From assembly GCA_963921935.1 (NCBI GenBank), contig OY998179.1, forward strand, positions 23,929,114-23,993,113: a stretch of 64,000 nt of DNA. Reading direction: 5' to 3'. Source of the stretch: Galeruca laticollis. Lineage: Eukaryota; Arthropoda; Insecta; Coleoptera; Chrysomelidae. The notes beneath the pieces are model-generated. The model made no database searches. It was not told where the DNA came from and saw only the letters and a program-made list of their open reading frames with translations. A program made the position numbers and the translations under genes. Of this stretch, positions 23,040 through 34,867 are shown one piece after another. Position 1 is the first letter of the stretch. Each line of letters begins with the position of its first letter.

Positions 23040-25207
23040 TTTGTGAAACACTCATTTCTGATCATTTGGGCTGCTTAGTAACCTTAGAAAATAATTTCTA
23101 TCAAATCAACTCGACTCCACACAGCTAAAATAAACCCCTAATTAGATGGGACCCTACAATCCTACAGAAATATTATAGACAACTATGACTTTGATCTAAA
23201 CTTAGATACTACGGAAAGTTTGGATAGACAAATACATGAGGCAATCAGACTGACAACAAGATTTCTAGACATGGAAAAAACACAAACATTCAACCCCAAT
23301 AATAGTTCTAAGGCTAAACATTGGTTTGATAAACAGTGTAGGGATTCTAAAAAATTATTAAACCTAGCAAAGAGAAATTTAGTAGCATCAAATTTTAGTA
23401 AAAACATTGTAATAATGTACAAGCAAACTAAAAAAGAATATATCCAAATTATTAAAAGTAAGAAACATGCATATGAAAAAATATGAGATATAAATTAACA
23501 AATATAAGCAACCCCAATGAATTCTGGAAATATATTAATTCACACAAAACTAAAACAAAAATTGGCGGTGTTAACATGAATCAAATGATTACTTATTATA
23601 AAGATTTTTACAAACCCACACCAAATTCAACTTTTTGGGGCCTAGATGCTTTACACCCGTATCTTGATATAGCTTTCACTACTTGTGAAATTTACAATGC
23701 TCTAAGCTTAGCTAAAAATAATAAAGCGCCAGGGGAAGACAATATAAGTAACGAGTTTTACAAAAGCATGCCTTTAAACTGGATAATGCACTTAAAATTG
23801 CTTTTCAATACTATCCTACAAGATGAAGAAATCCCATCCACCTGGCCAAATATTAAAATGATTCATATTGTTAAAAAAGGCCCAGTAGATGATCCTGACA
23901 ATTACCGTAGTATTGCATTAATCAATCACATAACCAAACTTTTTACACAGCGCATTAGTACTAGACTCAGAGATAATGCTGAAACTATTACCTGAGTGTC
24001 AAACAGGGTATCGGAAAACGCGATCCTGTGATGATAACATTTTTGTCCTTTACACAATTATAAATAATTATTTACGCCTCCCGTCTAGGAAACTATTTGC
24101 ACTATTTGTAGATTTTAGGAAAGCATTCGACTCTGTGGACCATGGGTTACTGTGGGAAAAACTATTCGATATTGGAGTGAGCACTAAAATTATTAGAATA
24201 CTAAGAATTATCTACAGTTCAGCCTCACTGTTCATTGAACAAGGTGGTCAAATCTCCGATAAAATTAAAATAACTAAAGGTGTCCTACAAGGAGATACCT
24301 TAAGCCCCTTGTTATTCTCTCTCTTTATCTCGGACTTGGAAAATTACTTCCATAATCATGGTGCTTAAGGAGTAACTCTTGATAACAATGAAAATATCAA
24401 TATGCTGCTGTACGCAGATGATATGGCCCTACTTGCAGAATCCCAAATAGAGCTGCCAAGAAACCTCACGAGTTTAGAAGCCTATTGTGAAACATTTAAA
24501 CTGGAAGTAAACACAAGTAAAACTAAAATAATGGCTTTCCGCAGAGGTACTAATATGGTACAACAGCCACAATTTAATTATAAAGATGTCACTATTGAGC
24601 TCTCGAATACCTATGAATATTTAGGAACAATTTTCACATTTAACGGAATATTTCTAAACAACCTAAAGCAACGAGAACAATAAGCGAGACTTTTCCAAGG
24701 AGCAACACTGAGAAAAATAAATTCAGCTGGTATATCATCTCTTAATTCAATAAAAACCCTGTATAACAATGTTGTACTACCTACCTTTACATATGCAAGC
24801 AGTATTTGGGCGTTAAGATACTTAGAACAGACAGAAAAAATTCAGAGTAGTTTTTTGAAAAATCTTTTATTTCTGCAAACGCTAACAGCAGCCTATATCA
24901 TCAGAAGTGAGGTAGGTATCTGTAAAATAAGCTACTTTATAATAAAGCAGACGTTAAAGCTACTGCTCAGGATAAAGGATCACAACCCTAGAAGATACAC
25001 TCATAGAGCACTTCTCCGTTTGATCCACTTAAAAGATCACTCTAACCTATGTCAAAAATATAACTGGATCGACCAATTATACCGCGGTATAGCGACGTAC
25101 TGTGATTATGATCTAGGTATAAATAGTTTTAACACAAGCCATATCAATAAACTTTTATCACAACACCTGCAGAAAAATTTTTATGTGGATTCTCAGTACA
25201 CACCATA
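23040..25207 (+). pseudogene. Non-LTR reverse transcriptase, 5' truncated
   Basis: A trace of endonuclease end (ISDHLGCLVTLENNF) is followed by the linker and reverse transcriptase. Motifs in order are NNKAPGEDNISNEFYKSMPL, DNYRSIALINHITKLF, QTGYRKTRSCDDNIFVL, LFALFVDFRKAFDSVDHGLL, GVLQGDTLSPLLFSLF and the catalytic MLLYADDMALLAES. A frameshift lies near 23990, a TAA after NYFHNHGA (24366) and a TAA at 24681. The thumb region (YEYLGTIF, LPTFTYASSIWAL) continues to YTPYLIY, where the Helitron interrupts. It looks CR1/Jockey-group, but the clade is not certain. Confidence 0.85.
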
Positions 25208-25995
25208 TCTAATATATAAAATTCTCGTGTCGCGAGGTTCGAACTTGAACTCCTCCGAAACGGCTCGACCGATTTTTGTGATCCTTAGCATGATTGTCGG
25301 CCAGGGTGGAGAATCGGCCAACATCTATTTTTCATCCTCCTAAGTATTAAGGGTAGTCCACCCCTAAATTTTTTTTTTATTTTTTAGACAAAATGTTTTG
25401 TTTTTATATTTTTATGACACAGCATTCAAAAATACATACAACCCTAAATTTTCACCCCTCTACGATCAACCCTTATATTTTATTTGTTAATTAAAAACTT
25501 TTGTGATGACTTAAAATAAAAAATCTCATAATACTCTCAATTTTTCACCCCTCTACGGTCAACCCCTATTTTTTATCCTATCCAGATATTATAATTTCAA
25601 GTTCCTTTAATTATGATTTTTTTTTAAATTCAATTTGATCTCCCGCCCTCGCCGTTCGACTACTGATGAACTATCAATCGATCAGTTATCCCCGCCAGGT
25701 GTCACCACTTATCCAGCAAACATTACGTAGTAGGGATGAGAACGAAGCCGGTCTCCTGTCTTACTCACTATACATTTTTCAGCCATGTTTTTATAGTTTT
25801 ATTTGTGTATCAATCGTAGCAGTGACTGTTATACCTATTATTTTAATTTTCCTTTGCAACTCTCATATTAATTTTACTGTCATCGTAAAATTATCATTAA
25901 TTTCCAGTGCAATAATTTATTTACTATTTATTAATCTGACAGAGACAGTTTTAACTCTCAGTTTACTCAACGCAGATATGAATCGTGAACTACTG

Positions 25996-27403
25996 TACAA
26001 ATGGCGAGCATTGTTAGCCGCAATGTTCCACTACTTAATGATGAACAAAAAATTATCTACGACCGCATCATGCTGGCAGTTTCGGCAGGACAAGGAGGAT
26101 TCTTTTTTTTAGATGCACCAGGTGGGACTGGCAAAACATTTCTTATTTCGCTACTTCTTGCCGAGATACGATCAAAAAATGGCATCGCATTGGCCGTTGC
26201 ATCTTCTGGCATTGCGGCAACTTTATTAGATGGAGGCAGAACTGCTCATTCAGCATTTAAGCTGCCGTTAAACATTCAAAATAATCCAGATGCAGTGTGC
26301 AACATAAAAAACAATCGTCAATGGCCACAGTGCTGAAACAATGTAAAATTATTATCTGGGATGAATGCACTATGGCACACAAACATTCGCTTGAGGCATT
26401 GGATAGGACATTAAAGGATATAAAAAACAACGATAAACTATTTGGCGGCACTTTGTTACTCCTTTCAGGTGATTTCAGACAAACACTTCCCGTTATTCCG
26501 CGTTCAACCTACGCTGATGAAATCAACGCGTGCTTAAAATCATCGCGACTATGGCGTAATGATGAAAAAGTACAACTGACGGTGAACATGCGCGTTCAAA
26601 TGCTTCAGGATCCATCCGCCGAAACTTTCTCTAAACAACTGTTAGATATTGGCGATGGGAAAGTTGCTGTACATGAAAATACTGGATGCATAAAATTATA
26701 GACGGACTTCTACACAATCATCGACTCGCAAAATAGTCTTATCGATCACATATTTCCCGACGTACACACACAATATTCAAATCATAAGTGGCTGGCAGAA
26801 AGAGCGATCTTGGCCGCTAAAAATGTGGACGTCAATGGGTTAAATTTAAAGATACAACAGCTGTTGCCTGGGGACTTGGTGTCATATAAATCTATCGATG
26901 CAGTTTGCGATACCAATGAGACTGTGAATTATCCAATTGAGTTCTTAAATTCATTGGATTTGCCAGGCATGCCGCCACATCATTTACAATTGAAGGTTGG
27001 ATCTCCGATTATTCTACTTCGAAACTTAAACCCACCACGGCTATGTAATGGCACCCGATTAGTCATTAAAAAATTAATGAAAAACGTTATTGAAGCCATC
27101 ATCTTGAATGGCAAGTTTCAAGGCGAAAATGTGTTGCTGCCACGAATCCCTATGATTCCTACAGATGTGCCAATTGAATTCAAACGCACTCAATTCCCAA
27201 TTAGATTGGCATTCGCTATGACAATCAATAAGTCACAAGGAGAAACATTGTCTGTATGTGGCTTAGATTTGGAAACACCATGCTTCTCCCACGGACAACT
27301 ATATGTGGGATGTTCTCGCGTGGGAAAACCATCCAGTTTGTTTGTGTTGGCTAAAGACGGACTAACCAAAAATATTGTACACTCTATTGCGCTAAGAGAT
27401 TAA
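25996..27403 (+). pseudogene. PIF1-type Helitron helicase, two lesions
   Basis: The reading begins at IVSRNVPLLNDEQKIIYDRI. Walker A is APGGTGKTFLIS, then ASSGIAATLLDGGRTAHS; after a frameshift near 26310 come Walker B CKIIIWDEC and LLLSGDFRQTLPVIPR. A TAG at 26699-26701 interrupts, and the same frame resumes with NSLDLPGMPPHHLQLKVGSP, LAFAMTINKSQGETLSV and LYVGCSRVGKPSSLFV to the TAA at 27403. This is the ATP-dependent helicase that unwinds DNA during rolling-circle transposition. The Rep nuclease (HUH) that should precede it is gone. Confidence 0.9.
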
Positions 27404-27506
27404 TTTTTTTTCAACTGCCATAATTGATAGTAAAAATATAAATATTTATTTTTGATGTTTAGATAGATATCAAAGACTGTTATTTAAAATATATTCGTTA
27501 CTCTAA

Positions 27507-27956
27507 AGGCGGCTACAGATGTTCATGCATACTTGACTATCAATTTCTTTCAATTTTGTAATTAAATTTTTATATGCAACCTCTCTCTTGTTTTTGTTAT
27601 GATAGTCCTTTGATTTTACCTGCCATAAACAAGGAGATTCTTTGTAAATATTAATAAACTCCTCCAAAACCTCGCGCATACTTTTTTCATGTTCACTAGC
27701 CATTTTAATCTATCTGCTAGTAACAAACAAATAAACAAGTTAATAAACATACTAGGATCAACTTCCAGTTTCATACACACGTCCATGCATACTTGCGCAA
27801 GTCACTGGGACATGAAGAAAATTCGTACAAGTCTATGCCACTTGCACAAGTCGATATACTTGTACAAGTTTGTTCCTACACACGCTCAAGTATACTTGTA
27901 CAAGTACGCTTGCACAAGTCCACTTGTCAAGTATGCATGAACGTCTGTAGCCGCCT
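27507..27956 (-). mobile_element. Harbinger/PIF-type non-autonomous element with MADF remnant
   Basis: Terminal inverted repeats of about 31 bp with one mismatch begin AGGCGGCTACAGA at both ends. The flanks are TAA on both sides (27504-27506 and 27957-27959), the TWA duplication of PIF/Harbinger elements. Multiple CTTGTACAAG-type palindromes crowd the right-hand 170 bp. It sits wholly inside the Helitron, so it arrived later. It encodes only part of a MADF domain, consistent with a deletion derivative of an autonomous two-gene element. Confidence 0.85.
27530..27703 (-). pseudogene. MADF-domain N-terminal fragment
   Basis: The frame starts MASEHEKSMREVLEEFINIY and continues SPCLWQVKSKDYHNKNKREV, the first half of a MADF (Myb/SANT-like) DNA-binding domain: hydrophobic helix, P-LW, DY.N...R. 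It ends a few codons later in the inverted repeat and stops just outside the element (27503). Harbinger elements carry a second gene of the Myb/SANT/MADF class that helps the transposase bind, which fits its location. Confidence 0.8.
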
Positions 27957-28129
27957 TAAAATAAAGATTTATTTATTAACCTAAATAAAACATACTTTTA
28001 TTCTTTTTAATGCATTCGATTATAAATACTTCCCCGCACACTTATAGTAGATATTTATTTTTATTTAACTATAAAAATGTTTCCTAGAAATAACATACAT
28101 GGCAAAACAACGTTTGCCGGGTCAGCTAG

Positions 28130-28705
28130 TATCGTATAAATACCTTTTAGAGGATCGACATGAACCAAGCAAATATATTCAGGGGGATCCCCCATTACAT
28201 ATTAAAAGGCTCGTCGCACAACTCCGGACCGCTAATTCCGAAGTACTGTCTATATATTTAAATAATATGTCTCATAAAATAAATACAACCCTAATCTGTT
28301 AAATCTGTAATAAACTATTACCAGCATATAATTTTAGTGTGTCCAATGTAACAGAGCATACTTTATTAAACCTTGGGGCCATTCAGATTACTTAGACTCA
28401 CTACTTACCTCAACAGACAGAAAGCAACTGAAGAAATTATATCGATTTCTGATCGAGGCAATGAAAATCATCGTTCATAATCAATGAATAATGAACCAAA
28501 AATGATTTGTATACGTATGTGTTGTACATATATATGAGTACGTGGGTATGTTTATACAAAATTACAGAGCAATCGTTCAGTACCTATATGCTCAAGCTCA
28601 GAATCGTTTATTGTAGAATATCTTATGTAGTACCAGCTGGCTCTCTTGTTCATGTATTATATGTATACAAAGGAACAATAAATATATTGTATTGTATTGT
28701 ATTAC
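28130..28705 (+). mobile_element. 3' end of the non-LTR element, with ATTGT tail
   Basis: The interrupted reverse-transcriptase element resumes right after the Helitron. A broken CxxC...H block (ICNKLLP...VSNVTEHTLLN) is the terminal zinc knuckle. The element ends in AATAAATATATTGTATTGTA, a short (ATTGT)n tail of the kind non-LTR elements use instead of poly(A). It shows that the two sides of the Helitron belonged to one copy. Confidence 0.7.
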
Positions 28706-28826
28706 TGTTTGAGAAATATTGCGTGAATATTGAATTCAAAAATATGTCTATAGTTAAGACTCCGACTCAATCAGAAACTTGCCTTGCACCAGTATACTTC
28801 TCATATTCCGTATAAGGCTGACCGGA

Positions 28827-29285
28827 CACTGAAAGAGGAGTTGAGTGAAGCTGTCAGTTTCCAAAACTGAATCAAAGGTTTTTAATGGAAGGGTGGCCAC
28901 CAGATCCGGAACGGAGTGCAGTTCAGCAGCCTCGAAAGGGGTAACTCCTCTCTGCTTTTACTCGACCTAGGTTCGGTTTTGAAGTTAGTGTAACCGGCCA
29001 CTGAATGCGGAGTTGATCTGAGCTGAGTGGAGTCAGAGAGGGTCGACCACCAATTGCGTAGTAAACTCTGGCTTAGTCAGCAGCTTGCCTTGCATCGGTA
29101 TCCTTCTTTATTCCGTATACATTCAACACTGAACTTCAGTCTAGTCAAAGCGGAGTGTAACCCTTGAGACTCCGTCCAACAGCGCTCCGCTCCGAATCTT
29201 ATGGCCGCTCTTCCATTAAAACCTTCATTCGCTTTTGGAAACTGGCCCAGCTACGCTCAACTTCGCACAATTTCGCTGTTGGTGG
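28827..29285. repeat. Foldback (long inverted-repeat) element
   Basis: The left arm (28827-28985) and right arm (29120-29285) are imperfect inverse copies. GTCAGTTTCCAAAACTGAAT and TTTTTAATGGAAGGGTGGCC pair with GGCCGCTCTTCCATTAAAAC and CTTTTGGAAACTGGCC. A direct repeat (CTTGCCTTGCA...ATTCCGTATA) lies at 28785 and 29083. No coding sequence is present. It looks like a miniature inverted-repeat element of unknown superfamily and lies just downstream of the methuselah-like exon. Confidence 0.65.
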
Positions 29286-29541
29286 CTTTAGATTCAAGCT
29301 TCTTGTTAAGAAATTTATGCGAAAGGAATGCTTTTTTTAATTGTATTTTATTTTGACTGTATCTATTTGGTCGTCACAATGTTTTTAAACTCGTGAGACT
29401 TTTTAAATTTACTTCCTTTTCTATATTGTATTATATTATATTAGAAGCTGTTAGTGTGACTTTTTTGTACGTACATCAGTTTGTATGGTCAATAAATGAT
29501 ATCTACAATTCATATTGATAAATTAGAAAATTGTTACTTAC

Positions 29542-30055
29542 CCAATGCATTCGTCCGTCGAGAACTTACATCTTCTAAATTGGACCCATCCATACAAATT
29601 ATCGCTGTAAACTCTTCTTTGCCTTTATTCACGATGTTGTCCAAACAGTAATGTTGGTAGGAAATTCTAGGAATGTCGTCCTCTTCGGGCCTGAATAAAG
29701 TTCCATTTCTCTGAATATAAAACTGGTCTTCCTCAAAATCCGGCGACAACTTTAATTTCTCAGCAGAAGGAGGACAATCTTCATTATGTATAACGTTGAA
29801 TTGAACAGTATCGTTGATTACTTCTTTTACGTCGTAGACTTTAAACTCGAACTTGTAACTTGGTTCATACGTGCAATTGTGGTTTCTCATAATATAGTTT
29901 TCTGGACAACATTTCTTGACACAAGGTTTTCTTATCGAACAAACGCTTGGCATATCTTCTGTATTGTGGTCCAATATGAGCTCTCCTAAAGCTGATGCTG
30001 TTAAATAGCACGTTATAAATAAAACAATAGCTCGCATCTTTTTAGTGAACATCAC
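29542..30055 (-). CDS. Methuselah-like GPCR, first exon (ectodomain)
   Basis: The exon encodes an N-terminal signal peptide (residues about 1-24, MRAIVLFITCYLTASALGE) and the cysteine-rich extracellular domain of the insect Methuselah family of class B-type receptors: SIRKPCVKKCCPENYIMRNH, then YQHYCLDNIV and EEFTAIICMD. N-glycosylation sites are visible (NCT, NDT, NGT). It ends at a consensus donor (GG|GTAAGTAA, 29541), so further exons with the seven membrane helices should lie to the left, but I found none in the window. Either a very long, transposon-filled intron or an orphan exon would explain this. It is the only host gene I can support. The start could be residue 1 or the Met at residue 7. 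Confidence 0.8.
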
Positions 30056-30172
30056 GACGTGCTCTTCTAAACAATTATTGGAAGTTTCAATCTCGGGTCG
30101 ATATTTGAACTGAGAATTAGCAGGATGTGATAGATTTTGTTGCTGATAAAATGATTGTTATTTATTGCTACT

Positions 30173-30180
30173 TATTTATA
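30173..30180 (-). promoter_or_regulatory. TATA box of the methuselah-like gene
   Basis: TATAAATA on the minus strand lies about 120 bp upstream of the ATG. A TCAT initiator-like site follows 28 bp downstream (30151-30154), a correct spacing for RNA polymerase II. This supports a real transcription start for the exon. Confidence 0.5.
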
Positions 30181-30199
30181 CTCCTGTGCGTGGGCGATG

Positions 30200-30699
30200 T
30201 CCCATATAAATATTTTGTTAATTTCGATTACATCGAAACTATATCTAGAAAAAACAATAAAAGCATTTGTTAATAATATCAGGTAGTTCGTTAAATCAAG
30301 TATAATCAGCGTTTGTGTAAATTGTTTACTAAACAGAGACGGATTAGCTAATCGGTGAGTTCAATAATTTTACGAATAATAAGTTTACTATACAGAGTGA
30401 TTCATTACCAATTGGAAATAGTTTAACAGTAGAATCCTGACTTTAAATTATGAATATTTAACTCAAAACACCTAAATAAAATGTAGTTATGTTTAAAAAT
30501 TTAAAAACGTGCTCAGAAGGGAAAAGTGTTCCACAAATAGACATTCGCCATAACTTTTTGAACTTCCCGCCTATTTAGTTTAAAAAATATGGCCGAGGAA
30601 CATATTTAGTTGTACCTGTGCTCCACCAATTTTTACGAAATTTAGAAAATTCTAAGCATATTTAGTGACTTACATAGCTCAAATTGAGCAAAGTGCTGT
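30200..30699. other. Non-coding upstream region
   Basis: AT-rich DNA between the methuselah-like promoter and the Jockey element. No gene or repeat was recognised. Confidence 0.35.
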
Positions 30700-31173
30700 T
30701 ATTGAATTTTTGTTTGTTCAGGAGAAAACTATAGAGGTTAACTCTCACCAGGATCTTCACCCCCAATTACGGGTACTCCGTATCTTACTGAGTACACCCG
30801 TCGCCTTCGCGAATAAATTCAAAAACTAAGTTCGCTAAAGCCTGAAATCTTCACAACAGAAGGCTTAAATAGTGACAATAACATAAGTGTTAAAAATAAA
30901 CTAAAATATCCGGTTATAGTGAAAACGTCCCCGAAAAAGGAAATCAAAAAAGGTACGTTTAAATCTAAATCCGTTATTAAACACAAAAAACACTCTGACG
31001 CTCATAAAAAAAGTGAACGGAAATTTCAATCACTAAATGTTGAAGACGAACCACGTCTCACAACAAATAGTCTACACATTTAATAAATATTCAGAAGAGA
31101 TTAAAAGAATTCGTGAACTAAAAACACAAACTATCATAAATTAGTCTATATAGACGAATTGCCGGAAAGTATA
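30700..31173 (+). mobile_element. Jockey-type element, 5' part
   Basis: The segment holds basic, lysine-rich frames (KTSPKKEIKKGTFKSKSVIK, HKKHSDAHKKSERKF) of the kind found before the zinc knuckles of Jockey ORF1. Frames break several times. The element is cut at 31172 by the DD41D mariner and continues at 35761. The exact 5' end is not visible. Confidence 0.5.
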
Positions 31174-33096
31174 CCGGGTGTCCCAATAAGAATGGCTCTC
31201 GACCATATCTCGGAAACCGTTTATAGTACAGCTTCGGGAAAAAAATTATAACAAAAGTGACCTCGAGAAAAACCTGGAAATTATTTACAGAGTTGTAGGT
31301 CCACCGCCAGAGGGCGTAATTAAATATCAAAAATTATAAAATGAATAATTTACAAATTTTGCCTATTTAAGATGCATTTAAACTATGATTATCGTATTCT
31401 TCAAGAAATTCAGCGTATATTTGATTTTACAAGTTTTAGTCTATCTCTTCAAATAAGAGGGGGGGGGGGGGAAGCGGGAACTTTATTATGAAAAAACGCC
31501 TGTAATTCCAGTTCTACTTAACCTATCTATGCAAACTTAGTCTTTTTGAAGAGAGCTCCTTTCTACCAATGTAAGAGTTATAATTTCGAAACAACCTAAT
31601 GAGTAACGCTATTTATTCATTTTTTAAATCTAGCTATCCTTGAAAAATGTTGAATGGAAACATGCAGTTTTAATTAAGGAATATAAAAGTAGACCAAATT
31701 AGCAACAGAATAGCGAAAACCGCATGTCGATATCTTTTTCGTATTACGAGATATCCTAAGAAATGTGTAAATTTTAAGCATTTTCCTTTAAACATAAATT
31801 ACTCCGGTTTGACTGAACGGATTTTAACATTTTTTGACTCCTCAAAATTGTCTTTCCTTGTTCTATTAATAATAGTTCCAATTATTATGTCAATATTACT
31901 TATGCTGTCACCGGGAAACTGCGTTATGGAAGTTAAAATGGGAATATAACTTAAAGTACCTCGCTAGTGACGACTTAAATGTTCAAATTGTCGCCCATCA
32001 TTTTCGATACAAGCGTTTATTCTTTGAAGATTAGATTCAACAACAGTCTCAATTTCTGCTCTCGAAATACTCTGAATGGCGTTTCGTATTCTTTCGATCA
32101 TGTTAACTCTAGTAGTGGGTCTAATTGCACAAACAAGGTCTTCAATCCTGCCCCAGAGATAGAAGTCTAAGACGGTTAAGTCTGGTGACCTGGATGGCTA
32201 AAAAAATAGGCCTCCACGTCCTATCCACCTATCAGGGTAAGCATTATCTAAAAATTATCTAACTTGTCTGGAGAAATGCGCCGGACACCCATCGTGCTGA
32301 AACAACATAGACCCACGAGTTGCTAGTGATATATCTTCTAGAAGAAGTGTTAATTCATCCCTTATAAAATTTAGGTAGCGTTCCCCGTTAATTGCGTTGT
32401 CAAAAATGAAAGGTCCAACTATCTAACCATCTACAATACCACACCATACATTCACCGACCATCGCCCCTGATACTGAGCTTCTTCCATCCAGCGTGGATT
32501 ATTCTGTGACCAATAGTGCATATTATGCCGGTTAACTGTACCATCACTACTAAATGTAGCTTCGTCTGACCACAAAATACGTGACAGTAATTGAGGGTCG
32601 TCATATACCATATGTAGTAACCAGTTGCAATAATTCAACCTTCTGTCGTAATCACGATCAACCAATTGTTGATGCAGTACTATATGATATGGATGAAATC
32701 TAAAAGAAATATAATGTCCTATTAAATATCTTTCCGGAATGATAAATAAATTATTATGTTAACATATAACCATGCTCACAAATAATATTATGCGGGTATA
32801 TTTTGTTTAAGAAACATATCTTTTTACATCTTTATTTACCTGTGTCCTGTCAGAATACGTTGAACGGTGGTTCTGCTTATTCCCAAGTCTCTTCTTATTG
32901 CTCTAATACTTAAACGCGGATTAAATTGCACATATACCAAAACATTTATTGTGTTTTCCTCTGAACGACTCTGCCGCGTCTTCTAAATACAGGAAGATTT
33001 ACATTTCCAGTCGTTCTTAAACGGTGTATGAGTCGACGAAAAACTCTGCTATCGGGATGACGTCTTTGGGGATATTGTATGGCATATACCCTAGCC

Positions 33097-34867
33097 AAAA
33101 GAACAAAAGAATCTCGAAACAGAAAGCCGGATACCAACCCAGAGAGGAAAACTTTCTCACAAAAAATAATGGAGAACTCATAACCAACGAAAAAGGGATT
33201 CTAAAAACCTGGAAGAAATACTTCTTTGAACTGCTAAATGAGGAGGAAAATACAAATACGCCACCAACAAATATACCAACGGCCGAAATAGAAACACAGC
33301 AACCGTCGTACGAAGAAACACTGAATGCAATAAAAAAACTGAAAAATAACAAAGCTCCAGGCAGCGACGGCATACCTGCCGAATGCATAAAATCTGGCGG
33401 AGAAACACTCCACAAGGCCATACACAAGCTCATACAAACTATCTGGAAGACAGAGGCCCTACCCGACGAATGGAAGGAAGGGATAATCGTCCCTATTCAT
33501 AAAAAAGGAGACTGAAAGAAATGCACAAACTATCGTGGAATAACTCTTCTGAATACATGTTATAAGGTACTCTCCAATATCCTACTGGAGAAAATGAAAC
33601 CATATACCGAAGAGATTGTGGGGGAATACCAATGTGGTTTTAGACCAAATAGGTCCACCGTAGATCAGATTTTTACCATCAGACAAATAATGGAGAAATG
33701 CTGGGAATTCGACAGAGAACTCCACCAATTGTTTATTGACTTAAAACAGGCATTCGACAGAGTATGCAGATCAAAGCTGTGGCAAGCAATGCAAGAATTT
33801 GGATTCCAAAAAAAACTTATATCGATGATGAAAGTATGCATGGAGGGTACGCGATGTAAAGTAAGAGTGGGGCAGAGTCTGTCCGACTCCTTCAATATCA
33901 ATAATGGTCTCAAGCAAGGGGACGCCCTCTCACCTCAACTCTTTAACATAGCATTGAAATATGTAATTAGGAACTCCAAAATTGAGAAGCCAGCTGCTAT
34001 CTTTCATAAAGGAGGACTCAACCTGCTCCTGGCTTTCGCAGACGATGTCGATGTGATTGGCAATAGCAGGATTGACCTCAAAGACACCTTCATAAAGTTC
34101 GAAAAGGAAGCAGAGAAGATAGGCCTCAAGATAAACGAAGACAAGACCAAGTATATGTACCTCAGCAGAAAAAATCGGAACCGAGATAGAGTAGGACAAA
34201 ACTTCTCTATCGAAGACTACAACTTTGAGCGGACAAGACAATTTAAATATCTGGGTACAAGTATTAGCGAAAACAACGACATCACAGAAGAGATAAATAA
34301 CAGGATACAGGCTGCAAACAGATGCCTTTTTGCTCTTCAAGACCTAATTAAATCTAGAATACTTACCAGGAAAACTAAGCTGAACATATACAAAACAATT
34401 ATAAGGCCTGTCGTAATGTATGGATGTGAGACCTGGACTCTAACGGTTGCAAACGAAGAACGACTTAAGGTCTTTGAAAGGAAATTACTGAGAAAAATAT
34501 TCGGCCCAAATAGAGACGAAAATACAGGACAATATAGAATAAAAACCAACCAAGAACTCAAAGAACTCTACACTGATACCAACATAATAAACGAAATAAA
34601 GGCCAGGAGACTACAGTGGGCAGGACACGTTAAAAGAATTCCAGATGATAGAATAGTAAAACTAGTGTGGGAGGAGGTCCCGGGGGGAAAACGCCCATTA
34701 GGTCGACCCCGCCTCAGGTGGAGAGATATTACAAAGGACCTAAAACCCATGAATATCGAAGATGGACCCGATCGGATGCTAGATAGAAAAAGATGGAGAC
34801 GTGTGGTTGAGTCGGCAAAAACCCACCCAGGGTTGTAAAGCCACTGATGATGATGATGATGATGATG
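33097..34867 (+). mobile_element. RTE-like non-LTR element with 13-bp target duplication
   Basis: The element is flanked by perfect 13-bp copies of ATATACCCTAGCC (33084-33096 and 34868-34880), which are part of the mariner transposase gene. It is 5' truncated and ends in (GAT)n at about 34846-34867, a typical microsatellite tail of RTE-type elements. This insertion is younger than the mariner that contains it. Confidence 0.92.
33100..34838 (+). pseudogene. RTE-like reverse transcriptase, one stop
   Basis: After the truncation point the frame runs KNNKAPGSDGIPAECIKSGG and ALPDEWKEGIIVPIHKKGD, meets a TGA at 33513-33515, and continues KKCTNYRGITLLNTCYKVLS, YQCGFRPNRSTVDQIFTIRQ, LFIDLKQAFDRV, GLKQGDALSPQLFNIAL and LLLAFADDVDVIG (catalytic ADD). 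The thumb and C-terminal region includes FKYLGTSIS, MYGCETWTL, RRLQWAGHVKRIPD and GGKRPLGRPRLRWRD, then ends at GL and TAA 34838. From 33594 on, 414 codons are open. The endonuclease half is missing, so it was dead on arrival. Confidence 0.9.

Larger units (their letters stand above)
25208..28129 (+). mobile_element. Helitron carrying helicase remnant, inserted in a non-LTR element
   Basis: The 5' end is TCTAATATATAAAATTCTCG, and the following CTCCGAAACGGCTCGACCGA is widespread just inside insect Helitron 5' ends. The 3' end is TTGCCGGGTCAGCTAG. The flanking bases are A (25207) and T (28130), as Helitrons prefer. The reverse transcriptase frame runs into the left side and its CCHC tail resumes on the right, so the host element was intact when it was hit. 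At 2922 bp it contains the helicase end and a 450-bp Harbinger-type insertion, but no Rep domain. Confidence 0.9.

Noticed and set aside
25666..26112. 148-codon hydrophobic frame as a membrane protein
   Set aside because: It lies in Helitron 5' non-coding DNA and overlaps the helicase start in another frame; hydrophobicity reflects T-richness.
33017..33433. 138-codon minus frame with membrane-like segments
   Set aside because: Antisense shadow of the reverse-transcriptase coding region.
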